A stretch of 64,000 nt of DNA from assembly GCA_963795775.1 (NCBI GenBank), contig CAWCJL010000005.1, positions 744,001-808,000 on the forward strand, written 5' to 3'. Every line of letters begins with the position of its first letter. Position 1 is the first letter of the stretch. Below the pieces are notes generated by a model. That model made no database searches and was not told the DNA's origin. It saw only the letters and a program-made list of their open reading frames with translations. The stretch is from CAWCJL01 sp963795775. Lineage in GTDB: Bacteria; Acidobacteriota; Terriglobia; Terriglobales; Acidobacteriaceae. Made by a program: the position numbers and the translations under genes. Below are positions 18,350 to 28,468 of this stretch, in pieces.

Positions 18350-21300
18350 ATGGCAATGCGCGTAACACAACAGCTCTCTTCGTTAGCGGAAACATTCCTT
18401 CCCAACCCACGCGCGCGCCTCGCGTTCTGGCGCATTGCCGTTGTGTTTCTCGCAGCAGCTCTGGGTGACGTTCGCACCGGCGAAAAGCGCCGCCCAGTCT
18501 GTCGATCTCACGGTGGATGTGCTGGTGAACAGCAGCAACACAACTGGGTACAACACCAGCAGCTCCAGTCCGGGCGAGTACCAGCGCTATCCCGAGCGAT
18601 ATCTTGAACACCTGCAGATCCCCTACAGGGTGATCGACGTATCTTCCGCCGCGCCGCCGGATCTCAGCACCGTCCAGCTTGTGATTGCCGGACACAAAGG
18701 ACTTAACCTCTCCACGGCCTGGCAGACCGCCATCACCAATGCCGTCGCGGCGGGCGTGGGCTTCGTCGACCTGGACAACGATCCGAACATCGGCAGCCAG
18801 TCGCACATGCAGGCCATCTTCGGTGCCACCGGCTCGACCACCGGCGCAGCCGCCAGTGAGATCATCGTTCCTGCTGCCGTCCAGCCCGGCGGCGCATCGC
18901 CGCACTACATCGCCGGCATGCAGCTCCATTTCCTGAGCGATCCCGCAGGCGACCTGATCTACAAGTTCCACGGCGACGGCATCAGCAGCTATCCCACCGT
19001 GACGCCGACAGTGCTGACCGGCGCGCATGGAACCACGGTGGCCACCCTGTATTCCACGGACCACAGCGTCGCCAGCCCGCTGATCCTGGCCACTACGTAC
19101 GGCAAGGGAAGTGCGGTCTACTTCGGCAGCTATGACTACCTGCGCGCCGACCGGTTTGGCTTCAGCCTGGGAGTGGACGATCTGTTCTGGCGCAGCCTGG
19201 TGTGGGCCGCGCGCAAGCCTTTCGTCATCCGCGCCTATCCGCGGCTGTTTGCCCTGCAGATGGATGACAATGCGGAAACCGATAACCTGTTTGCCACCCG
19301 TATCCAGCACTTCTGGGATACCAGCCTGACCGGCCAGGTGCTATCGGACGGGACCGGCGGCCCGTGGAAGATCGACGTGTACCACGATGCGACGACGATC
19401 GGCGATTTCGGGTCGGCGAACCGCGATCTGTTCGTGTCGGAGATTCAGGCCGGCCACGTAAAAGCCTCGCCTCACCGCAACACGGACATCATCGGCGGCG
19501 ACCTCTACTGGAATTCCGAAAACGGCCCGCTCACCGATTCGCAATGGCTGAGCGAACTCAACCAGACGCTCCAGCTCAACAAGGGCAACGGCGGCAACGA
19601 CAGCATCCCGATCTCCCGCTCCATGATCCCGGAGTTCTGGGATATGAGCAACAATCTCGGTTACGACATGTGGAACACGCTGGGCTACCGGTATGTTCTG
19701 GAGATCCAGGAGCCCGGCGCAGCGTATTACTCGAGCACCTACAAGACGAATGCGCAGCGCCTGCCCTTCCGGCCGTTTCGCATCTACGAGCAGCCGCCGC
19801 TGTTCAACAATCAGGATGAGACCGAGCCCTTCTTCTGGGCGGACTACTACCCCATCGGCAGCCGCGCGGGACTGGGGGCGAAGACATTCTTCGGCTTCGG
19901 CAGCCAGATCCTCACGGACAACTTCCGCTTTCCCTCTCCGGATGCCAAGTTCCCCGATTACCAGGGAGCGAACAGCTTCCCGGTGGCCAACAGCGTAGAG
20001 AACTTCGAGGTCAACGCCTGGCGCTTCTGGTCGGCACTGGCGCCAGTCACCATCTTCTGCCACGACGAGAACAGCTATGCCAACACGCCGGACACCGAGC
20101 GGAAGCAGTTCATCCAGCAGCTTTCTTCCTGGCTCAACACGCACGGGGTCGTCCACACCTTTGTAGAGAACGAGGGCGACTACCTGCTGGCGCGCCGCAC
20201 CTCGACCCTGGTCAGCGGGCAGGCTACACCCAGCCAGATCACGCTGAACTTCAGCGGGCAGGCGACCGATTTCGACGGCAATCTCATCCCGACCAAGGCG
20301 CTGGTCTTTTACGGCAACGACGAGGGGAGCTGGGTCAGCGTGCCGGGCTTTCCGGCCGGCGGAAAGACCGTCTCCTTTGCCAATGCAACGCCGCCCAGCA
20401 TCAATCTGAGTGCCGCCGCACTGAACTTTGCCGCGACTCCGGGCACGAATCCGCCATCGCAGTCCGTGGCCCTCACGAATGCCGGGGGAGGCACACTGAG
20501 CTGGAATGCGACCAGCAATGCATCATGGCTGAACGTCTCGCCTGGGAGCGGCACCGGCAGCAGCACGCTCACAGTTTCGATCAGCACCTCCGGGCTCTCG
20601 TCCGGTACGTATAACGGATCGATCGCGGTCTCGGCCATCGGTGCTACCAACAGCCCGCAATACGTGAATGTCACGTTAGTGGTCGGCGCCACGGCCATCT
20701 CCGTCAGCCCGAGCAGCCTGGCGTTTACTGCCTACCAGAATCAAGGCGATCCTGCCGCGCAGACAGTTGCGTTGACCAACAGCGGTGGCGGTACGCTGCA
20801 ATGGACAGCGACCTCCACCGTTCCGTGGCTCACGGTAACGCCCTCTTCCGGCTCCGGCGCGGCTACCCTGACGGTGACCGCGAAGACTGCGGGACTGGGC
20901 TCCGGCGCCTTCTCGGGTGCGGTAAAGGTGAGCAGCACCAATGCCAGCAACTCGCCCCTGAGCATCCCCGTCAGCCTGGCGATCAATGGCGTGCTCATGG
21001 GCGACACCTTTGCCAGCGGGACACTTGCGGGCTGGGCGTATTCGCCGCTCGGCCTCGCGTCCGACTGGTCGGTCGTCAACAGCGCAGTCCACTTCAACGG
21101 CGCCGGCCATACGCAGATCTATGCCGGCGACGCTGCATGGACCGACTACACCGTGCAGGCCAGCATCAAGCTGGCTTCGCTGGCCAATTACCCGGGCGGC
21201 ATCCGCGGTCGGATCAACCCCTCGACCGGTGCTTCCTATGCGGTCTGGCTGTACCCGAACAGCAGCGTCATCCGGCTCTACAAGACACAGCAGTGGAACA

Positions 21301-22970
21301 TCGATGCAGGATTTACCACGCTGGGTGAGGCTTCGCTCACCTTTGACGCCACGGCCTTCCACACCGTGGCGCTGGCGATGCAGGGCAGCAACCTGCAGGT
21401 GCTCTACGACGGCAAGGCGGTGCTCACGGCCACCGACACGGCCTACACCAGCGGGATGATAGCGCTCGACGTTTCCAGCCAGCCGATCGACTTCACCAAT
21501 GTCCTGGTCACCGGCGCGAGCTCCGCGTCGGCCGCCCTGGCGCCCAGCCCGGCCTCGCTGAACTTCACCTACAGCACGGGAAGCAGCGCTCCGGCGGCAC
21601 AGAACGTCGCGCTGGCGACGAGCGGAAACGCGCCCACGGTCGCGTGGTCTTCGACAACCACGGCCCCCTGGGTGCACGTATCGCCCGCTACCGGGGTCAC
21701 GCCGGCCACCTTGGCCGTTTCCGTAGACCCGACCGGGCTCGCGCCCGGCAGCTACACCGGCTCGGTGGCGCTTTCCTCGCTGGCCACCACCAACTCGCCG
21801 CAGAACGTCGCGGTGACCCTCGCCGTGAACTCCCCAGCGGCGGTGCTGTCCGTCTCGCCCGGCACAATGAACTTCGCTGCGGGGGTGAGCGGCTCAGCGA
21901 CCTCCGCGCAGAATCTCGCAATCAGCAGTTCGGGCGGAGCCGCAAATTCCTGGACCGTGGCCAGTGATTCGGCGTGGCTCCACGTCTCCTCGAGCAGCGG
22001 AGCCACCCCGGCCACGGTTGCGGTCACCGCCGATCCTGGCGGGCTGGCCGCGGGCACCTACAACGGCAACCTCACCGTGACCGCGCCGGGACTTACCGGC
22101 TCACCGGCCACCGTTGCGGTTACATTCACCGTCAGCCCGCTCTTTGCCGCAGACGACTTCAGCTCCGGGACGCTCGACGGCTGGACCGCCTCTCCGATGG
22201 GCTTGTTCTCCGGCTGGTCCGTGGTGAAGGGCGCCGCGCAATACAACGGCGGCGGCGGCACGCAGCTCTATGCCGGCAACTTCGCCTGGGGCGATTACAG
22301 CTTCACCACCAACGTGCAGCTCATCAGCACCAATAACTATCCTGGCGGCATCCGCGGACGTGTACAGCCGAATGGGGGCGGGTACGCGGCCTGGCTCTAC
22401 CCGGGCTCGGGGCAGATCGTGCTCTACCGCGTGGCCCAGTGGAATATCGATCAGGGCTATGCGTCGCTCGGTTCAGCGTCGGTTGCGTTTGACACCCAGG
22501 TGCACGCGCTCAAGCTGAGCATGACGGGCAGCCAGATCAGCGTGAGCATGGACGGCAAGACGCTGATCACGGCAACCGATGGCACCTATAGTACGGGCGC
22601 GATTGCGTTTGACGTGTCCAGCCAGCCGATCCGCTACGGCAACGTGGTGGTGGCGGGACCGGCAGCGACGCCGGGATCGCTGGCGCCGGGAGGGGATCTC
22701 ACCTTCTCCGGGACCGCCGGCGGTGCCAATCCGGCGCCACAGTCGCTTGCCGTGGGCGCGTCCGGGAGCACGGCGCTGGCCTACTCTGCCGTCTCCTCCG
22801 CGTCTTGGCTAGCGGTAACGCCGGCCGGCGGCACCAGCGGCGGGACGCTCAGCGTGTCGGTGGACACCACGGGCCTGGCTACCGGGACCTACAAAGGGAC
22901 AATCCGCTTGGCTGCACTCGGCGATAACGCGTCGCCAGAGACGGTCAACGTCACGCTCCAGGTACAGTGA
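18350..22970 (+). CDS. giant secreted protein: deacetylase-like N-terminal region, five BACON and two LamG/DUF1080-like domains; +1 frameshift in signal peptide
   Basis: The long frame starts at 18435 (1511 residues), but a good signal peptide (FWRIAVVFLAAA) lies in the frame from ATG 18350. Removing one base around 18451-18460 joins them through WVTFAPAKSAAQS, giving about 1539 residues. Using 18435-frame numbering, residues 30-260 look like an amidotransferase/ThuA-like fold; 270-620 have an LQMDDN and a KASPHR motif, loosely like the metal site of NodB-type deacetylases but too divergent to be sure. Then come two BACON domains (about 654-850), a LamG/DUF1080-like domain (855-1030), two BACON, a second LamG-like domain (1235-1410) and a last BACON. 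BACON domains often bind carbohydrate. Probably a surface or periplasmic protein acting on or anchoring the polymer. First gene of the long EPS run. Confidence 0.75.
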
Positions 22971-22976
22971 GGCGGC

Positions 22977-24998
22977 GTGCCAGCGGAGACCAAGGAAATG
23001 GGCGCGGTGCAAGGCACGGAATACCAAACCGGGCGCGCCGGGACAGCGGTGCTGGGAAGCACAGGCACCGCTGCCGCACTGCTCTGGATTGCGGCAGCGG
23101 CGCTGGTGAGTTCTCTGTGGGCGGTGCGGGCGTTCGTTCCCGGACCACTCCGCCTGTCGCTGCTGCTGGCCGGTGGCCTGGGTGCGGTGGTCTGCGCAAG
23201 CTTGTGCGCTGTATGGTTCGGCGGGGGGCTGTCGCTGGCGCGCCGGCACAAAATCGAGCCGGGTGCTTGGCCGGAGCATTCGCGGATGCGCGCGCTGCTA
23301 TGGCCCGTCGCCTCCGCTGCGACCGCCCCGCTCCTGTTGTTCGGCTGGTATCTGCCGGAATATCTCCTGGGCGCTCGCATGGGGCTGCTGCGATCGCTCG
23401 TTCTGCTCTCTGTGACCGCGGCGCTGGCGGTTTTTCTCTTCCGCTTGGCCTCGCGGCCGGAGAGCGGAACGGCGGCCCCGGCATGGGCGGCCGATGCGCG
23501 TTTGTCCACGCGCGGTCGTTGGGCCTTTGCCGGCGTTCTGGCGTTCTACTTCCTGCTCACCACGGTGTTGTCCCTGCGCAAGCTCGCCACCCTGGGCTAT
23601 GCCGGACAGGACCTCGCCTACTTCTCGCAAATCTTCTACACCACCCTTCATGGCCGCTTGTTCGCCAGCAACTTCTATCAGGACCTGCTCTACACCCGCA
23701 CCGTCACCAGCGACTTTGCCGGGCATAACTCGCCTATCCAGTACCTGTTTGTACTGTTCTACCGGATCTGTCCCACGCCGGGTACGAACCTTGTCGTCCG
23801 CGATCTGATGATGACGCTGAGCGCGCTTCCCGCCTACGTGCTGGCCCGCACGCGCTTCCGGCCCGCGATTGCAGCCACGCTGGCGGCCATGTTTCTATTT
23901 GTTCCCGCCATCTTCTTTCAGAACCTCTTCGAGTTCTATCCCTTTTCGCTGGCGGCCTTCTTTCTGCTGCTGGCCTTTGCCTGCTATGCGCGCGGCCGGT
24001 TCGGGTTCTTTGTTGCGAGCCTGCTGCTCACGCTGCTGGTGCGCGAAGACCTGGTCTTCGCCGTCCTCTTCTTCGGCCTGCTGGCTCTCGGGCATCGCCG
24101 GTCGAAGCGCTGGGTTGGCGTACCGCTTGCGCTTGGTATCGCATGGGCATTTCTGTCCTGGGGGGTCGTGCTGCCACACTTCCTCGCGGGAGCGCCCTTC
24201 CGGTCCAATGTCTGCTTTGCGCATCTCGGAAGTAGCACGCCTGCGATGCTCCATTCCATCCTGCACCACCCCACCGCGACCGTGCTCACGCGCGACAACC
24301 TGATTTACCTCAAGCAGTTGTTCTCTCCTTTCGGCATGGGGCTTTCCTGGCTCGCGCCCGCCGCGCTGGGATCGCTGCCGTACCTGGCGATCAATCTGCT
24401 GGGCGGTGCGGGAGAGTGTCCCACGACTTCGATCTTTTCGCAGCACGCCGTCGCGCCTACGGTATTTCTCTTTGCCGGCTTTCTGGCTGCGCTGGCGAGT
24501 GTAGCTCGTTATGCATCGCGCTTCGGGATCTCTGCGCGGAAAATGACTGCCGCCGTGGTCGCGCTCGCCTGTGCTCTGACCGTGGCCGACCTGGCTTTCG
24601 TGACCTACCCGGAGCAGTTCCAGGAGCTGCGCGCAAATCCGATCACTGACGAGGCGCGCGAAGTGGCCAGCCTGATTCCCGCGCAAGCCGCCGTGGCCGC
24701 GCCCCGGTACATGTGTCCGCTGCTTGCCAATCGCATGGCGCTCTACATGACGGACCAGCTTCTCGATTACCACCACCCTGAGCCGCAGTACGTGATCGTG
24801 GACCGCGACTTTGCGCGCATGCGCCGGACGCCCAAATGGCGTCCCATGTACGACCGCGTCACCGCACTCCTGCGCGCCGACCACGGCATGACGCTCGTTT
24901 ACCAGAGCCCGAATTACCTGGTCTATCAACGCACTGCCGCCGGCCCGCTCCAAGGGATCGCAGCACCGGCCCCGGGAGGAAGCCCCCTGCATGAGTGA
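22977..24998 (+). CDS. DUF2079 polytopic membrane protein
   Basis: A 673-residue inner-membrane protein with at least ten hydrophobic spans. The DUF2079 signature region is visible: YAGQDLAYFSQIFYTT, FAGHNSPIQYLFVLFY, and the LREDLVFAV-like LLVREDLVFAVLFFGLLALG. DUF2079 proteins resemble GT-C glycosyltransferases (dolichyl-phosphate-sugar-dependent type) in topology, but no activity has been shown to my knowledge. The start is either GTG 22977 or ATG 22998, the latter with GGAG nine bases upstream. It overlaps the flippase gene by eight bases, so it probably works on lipid-linked sugar or the polymer. Confidence 0.85.
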   Translation: MPAETKEMGAVQGTEYQTGRAGTAVLGSTGTAAALLWIAAAALVSSLWAVRAFVPGPLRLSLLLAGGLGAVVCASLCAVWFGGGLSLARRHKIEPGAWPEHSRMRALLWPVASAATAPLLLFGWYLPEYLLGARMGLLRSLVLLSVTAALAVFLFRLASRPESGTAAPAWAADARLSTRGRWAFAGVLAFYFLLTTVLSLRKLATLGYAGQDLAYFSQIFYTTLHGRLFASNFYQDLLYTRTVTSDFAGHNSPIQYLFVLFYRICPTPGTNLVVRDLMMTLSALPAYVLARTRFRPAIAATLAAMFLFVPAIFFQNLFEFYPFSLAAFFLLLAFACYARGRFGFFVASLLLTLLVREDLVFAVLFFGLLALGHRRSKRWVGVPLALGIAWAFLSWGVVLPHFLAGAPFRSNVCFAHLGSSTPAMLHSILHHPTATVLTRDNLIYLKQLFSPFGMGLSWLAPAALGSLPYLAINLLGGAGECPTTSIFSQHAVAPTVFLFAGFLAALASVARYASRFGISARKMTAAVVALACALTVADLAFVTYPEQFQELRANPITDEAREVASLIPAQAAVAAPRYMCPLLANRMALYMTDQLLDYHHPEPQYVIVDRDFARMRRTPKWRPMYDRVTALLRADHGMTLVYQSPNYLVYQRTAAGPLQGIAAPAPGGSPLHE

Positions 24999-26514
24999 GC
25001 TGCGGGTCCTGCGCCGGCATGCGGGGCACTACCTGGGCGGCCGGGTAGGACTGCTGCTGCTCGGCTTTATCTCCTTTCCCTTGTTTACCCGCCTGTTGAC
25101 GGTTGCCGAATATGGCGAGATCAGCCTGATCTTCAAGGTTGTCATCGGCATGGTCGTCCTCGCCAAGCTGGGGATTCAGAACTCGGTGCTGCGCTTTTTC
25201 CGCGAGGAAGTCGAGGAAGGGCAGCCGGCTTCGGCCCGGACCTTTTACTCGACATTCCTCTTCGGGGCCGCGGGGCTGTCCCTGCTGAGCGTGGCCCCGT
25301 TCCTGGCCCTTCTATGGCTCGCGCCCGCTGCGTGGATCAGCCCGGCCATGCGCCATTTACTCCTCATGGCGGGACTGCTGGTTTTTATCCGCGCGCTCTG
25401 GTCGGTGCTGGCCGGGTTCTTCCAGGCGGAGGGGCGCACGGTGGTCTACAACCTATTCGACCTGGGAATCAAGGCGGGCACGATCGCGGCCATCTGCGCG
25501 CTGCTGTTCTTCTGGCGCCATGCGCTGGCGGCCTATCTCACGGCCACGCTGCTGGTCGAAGGACTGGCGGTTGGCTTCGCGATCGCAATGCTGCTGCGCC
25601 GGCGGCTGCTCGGCTGGTCGGACTGCGCATGGTCCCGCATGCGGACCGCCGTCCTGTTCGGGCTGCCCTTGGCCGTCTACGAGATCGCCAGCGTGGTGCT
25701 CGACAGCGGCGACCGCTTCCTGGTGGCGCACTATCTCGGTGCACAGCAGCTTGGCTATTACTCGGCGGCCTATAACTTGTCCTCCTATGCACAGATATCG
25801 ATGATGGCGCCAATCAATCTCGCCATCATCCCGCTCTACATGAAGATATGGAAAGAGCGCGGCCAGGCGGAAACCAGCGCCTTTCTCGGCCGCAGCCTGG
25901 ATGTGTTCGTGACCGGGGCGATCGCGGTATCGCTCGCGGGGGCGCTGGTGGCCAAGCCGATGGTCGTGCTGCTGGCATCGGCGAAGTACGCTCCCGCCGG
26001 CGCGCTCCTGCCCATCCTCATCGTGGGGCTTTGCCTGTACGCGCTGCATATCTTCCTCACGCCGGGTCTCCTGATTCACAAAAAGACCGGATTGCTGGCA
26101 CGGCAGGTGGGGTACGCCACCTTTCTCAACCTGGGGCTGAACATTCTCCTGCTGCCCCGATTGGGGATCGGCGGCGGCGCATGGGCGACGCTGATCTCCT
26201 ATGCGTTCCTGATCGTGCTCATTGGGCGTGCTTCCTTTCCATATCTTGCGGTACCCATTGCCTGGAGGTCGATTGGCGTGCGCACGCTTGCCGCGCTGCT
26301 GGTGTATGCGGGGGCAGCGCAGATCGTGCTCGAAAGCAAGCTGCTCGAAGTGGCCGTGCGTGCATCGCTGGGCCTTGTGGCCTATGGCGTGCTACTGATC
26401 CTGGCGGACGGTAACACGCGTCGCCTGCTCGCTCCGTGGATGCGGGGACGAGTTCGGCGCGGGTCCAGCCCGCTGGCAAGGATAGAGATCGCCACGGAGA
26501 CGCGCGAGGCCTAG
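24991..26514 (+). CDS. polysaccharide flippase (Wzx/MOP family)
   Basis: A 507-residue MATE-like fold protein with about 14 spans that would move lipid-linked repeat units from the cytoplasmic to the periplasmic face. Features are an N-terminal GLLLLGFISFPLFTRLLTVAEYG and the conserved mid-region LDSGDRFLVAHYLGAQQLGYY, typical of oligosaccharide flippases. It overlaps the upstream DUF2079 gene and is followed 14 bases later by a GT4. It pairs functionally with the polymerase at 28453. Confidence 0.9.
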   Translation: MSELRVLRRHAGHYLGGRVGLLLLGFISFPLFTRLLTVAEYGEISLIFKVVIGMVVLAKLGIQNSVLRFFREEVEEGQPASARTFYSTFLFGAAGLSLLSVAPFLALLWLAPAAWISPAMRHLLLMAGLLVFIRALWSVLAGFFQAEGRTVVYNLFDLGIKAGTIAAICALLFFWRHALAAYLTATLLVEGLAVGFAIAMLLRRRLLGWSDCAWSRMRTAVLFGLPLAVYEIASVVLDSGDRFLVAHYLGAQQLGYYSAAYNLSSYAQISMMAPINLAIIPLYMKIWKERGQAETSAFLGRSLDVFVTGAIAVSLAGALVAKPMVVLLASAKYAPAGALLPILIVGLCLYALHIFLTPGLLIHKKTGLLARQVGYATFLNLGLNILLLPRLGIGGGAWATLISYAFLIVLIGRASFPYLAVPIAWRSIGVRTLAALLVYAGAAQIVLESKLLEVAVRASLGLVAYGVLLILADGNTRRLLAPWMRGRVRRGSSPLARIEIATETREA

Positions 26515-26528
26515 GAGACAGCCCCCGG

Positions 26529-27854
26529 ATGAACGCTCGCCCCACCCACAGTTCCGGCTCATTCCCGAGGCCGCGATTGCTCTTGTTGAGCGACCGATTT
26601 CTGCCGCATGCCGGCGGCTCGCGCGTCTACTACTACAACCTCTACTCCCGGCTTGCAGCAAACGGCACCGCGGATGTTACAGTCCTCACCAAGAAGGTGC
26701 CCGGCTGGAAGGCCTTCGATGCGGCGCATGCCCGGCAGTTCGGGAACATGCGGATCGTCCGTCGCTTCCGCCCGCTTCCCAACCTGCGCTTGCAACATCT
26801 GCCCCGCCTTGTGCCACCGCTGCTGCAGTCGCTCGCCTACGCGACCCGTCATCCGTTGTCCGCCGTCCACGCGGGCGACCTCTATCCAGGTGGGGTGATT
26901 GCACTGCTGCTCAAGCGCATCTTCGGCCTGCCCTACGTGGCCTACTGCCACGGCGAAGACATCACCTTGACGGAAGAGCGCCGTTTCCAGCGTCCCATGC
27001 GCGACAAGATTTATCGCGAAGCCGATGCCGTGGTGGCCGCGTGCAGCTTTGCCCGCCAGCAGATCCTGCGCATCGGCGTCCCGCCGGACAAGGTCCACCT
27101 GCTCACTCCCGGCGTGGAGCTCGAGCGCTTTGAGCCGCGACCGCCCAGCCCCGAGCTCGCGCGGCGACTCGGCGTGGAAGGGCGGCGTGTCCTGCTGACG
27201 GTGGCGCGCCTGACTCCGCGAAAGGGTCACGCGGCCGTGCTCGATGCCTTCGCCCGTATCCTGCCGGAGTTTCCCGACGCAGTGTACGTGATTGCGGGAA
27301 CCGGTCCAGAACAGAAGGCGCTCGCAGCCTTGGCGGCACGGCTGGGCATTGCGCACGCGGTGCGCTTTACCGGCTATGTGCCCGAAAGCGACCTGCCCGA
27401 CCTTTACCGCCTGTGTGAGCTGTTTGTGATGATGAACCACGAAGTGGACGGTGATATCGAAGGCTTCGGCATGGTGTTTCTGGAAGCCAATGCCGCCGGC
27501 AAGCCTGTTTTGGGAGGGGCATCGGGCGGCACCTTTGACGCGGTGGTGGAGGGTGAGACCGGTTTCCTGCTCGACCCGGAGGACACCGCAGGCTTGGCTG
27601 CACGCCTGCGCTTGCTGCTCCGCGACGACGCTTTGCGCGCGCGATTGGGCGCACGGGGCCGCGAACGCGCGTGCGCCGAGTTCGGTTGGGAAAGCCGCGC
27701 CGCGCAACTCGGCCGGATCACGGAAGCACTCGCCGAAACGGAAGTTTCGCGGCGACGGGGCACAGGGGTCGCCGCTCCCTTTGGGCATCCTGTGCAGCCC
27801 GGGGTCGCCTCCCTCGCGCTAGGGCAAGAGGCTGTGCCGAAGGTGCCGCGATGA
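26529..27854 (+). CDS. family 4 glycosyltransferase
   Basis: GT-B fold transferase of 441 residues from ATG 26529; AGGAG lies 11 bases upstream and an in-frame upstream extension is inside the flippase gene. The N-terminal loop is LLLSDRFLPHAGGSRVYYYNL. Donor-binding motifs are VARLTPRKGHAAVLDAF, VIAGTGPEQ and the E-x7-E block EGFGMVFLEANAAGKPVLGG. It belongs to the retaining GT4 branch near PimB-type mannosyltransferases. The stop overlaps the acetyltransferase start by four bases. Confidence 0.92.
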   Translation: MNARPTHSSGSFPRPRLLLLSDRFLPHAGGSRVYYYNLYSRLAANGTADVTVLTKKVPGWKAFDAAHARQFGNMRIVRRFRPLPNLRLQHLPRLVPPLLQSLAYATRHPLSAVHAGDLYPGGVIALLLKRIFGLPYVAYCHGEDITLTEERRFQRPMRDKIYREADAVVAACSFARQQILRIGVPPDKVHLLTPGVELERFEPRPPSPELARRLGVEGRRVLLTVARLTPRKGHAAVLDAFARILPEFPDAVYVIAGTGPEQKALAALAARLGIAHAVRFTGYVPESDLPDLYRLCELFVMMNHEVDGDIEGFGMVFLEANAAGKPVLGGASGGTFDAVVEGETGFLLDPEDTAGLAARLRLLLRDDALRARLGARGRERACAEFGWESRAAQLGRITEALAETEVSRRRGTGVAAPFGHPVQPGVASLALGQEAVPKVPR

Positions 27855-28468
27855 TGCGGGATTTTCGGGCCGACCTGGCCCGCTACCGGGCGCTCGGCAA
27901 CACCCGTCGGGAGATCGCGCTCAATCCCGCGGTCTGGTGCATCTGCTGGTATCGCCTGGGGCGCTGGATTTACGGCGGGACCGCGCCATTTCTGCTCAGG
28001 CCGCTGCTGAAAGGCGTTCACCTGCTGGGCGCGACCATACTCGATGCACTCATGCAGATGCGGCTGAACGTGCGTGCGCAGATTGGGCCCGGACTGCTGA
28101 TCGCGCACGTGGGCGGCATTTCGGTGCATCCGGATGCCGTGATCGGCAGGCATTGCGATCTCGCTCACCACGTCACCATCGGCACGGCTGGACTGGGCAG
28201 GCGTGGCGTGCCCCGGATTGGCGATGGGGTCTACATCGGTACCGGCGCGGTCATTGTTGGCAAAGTCAGGATTGGGAGCGGCGCGCGCATTGCCGCCAAT
28301 TCCCTGGTGATGTCCAGTGTTCCTGCCGGCGCCACAGTGCTCGGCGTGCCGGCTACGGTGGTGTGGTCCGGCAACCGAACGGCAGGCGTGGCTGCGCCCG
28401 AACCAGCCGCTGCCGCGACCGAAGTGCAGACGGACCAAGCGGAGGCCGGCGCATGGGCTCAGGTCTAG
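27851..28468 (+). CDS. serine acetyltransferase-like O-acetyltransferase (hexapeptide)
   Basis: A 205-residue hexapeptide-repeat transferase resembling CysE. It has a helical N-terminal part (residues 1-75) and then repeats HVGGISVHPDAVIGRHC and RIGDGVYIGTGAVIVGKVRI. In polysaccharide loci such proteins usually acetylate sugar hydroxyls and not serine; that is the likely role here. The C-terminal tail is Ala/Glu-rich. ATG 27851 overlaps the GT4 stop; the gene overlaps the polymerase start by 16 bases. Confidence 0.85.
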   Translation: MMRDFRADLARYRALGNTRREIALNPAVWCICWYRLGRWIYGGTAPFLLRPLLKGVHLLGATILDALMQMRLNVRAQIGPGLLIAHVGGISVHPDAVIGRHCDLAHHVTIGTAGLGRRGVPRIGDGVYIGTGAVIVGKVRIGSGARIAANSLVMSSVPAGATVLGVPATVVWSGNRTAGVAAPEPAAAATEVQTDQAEAGAWAQV

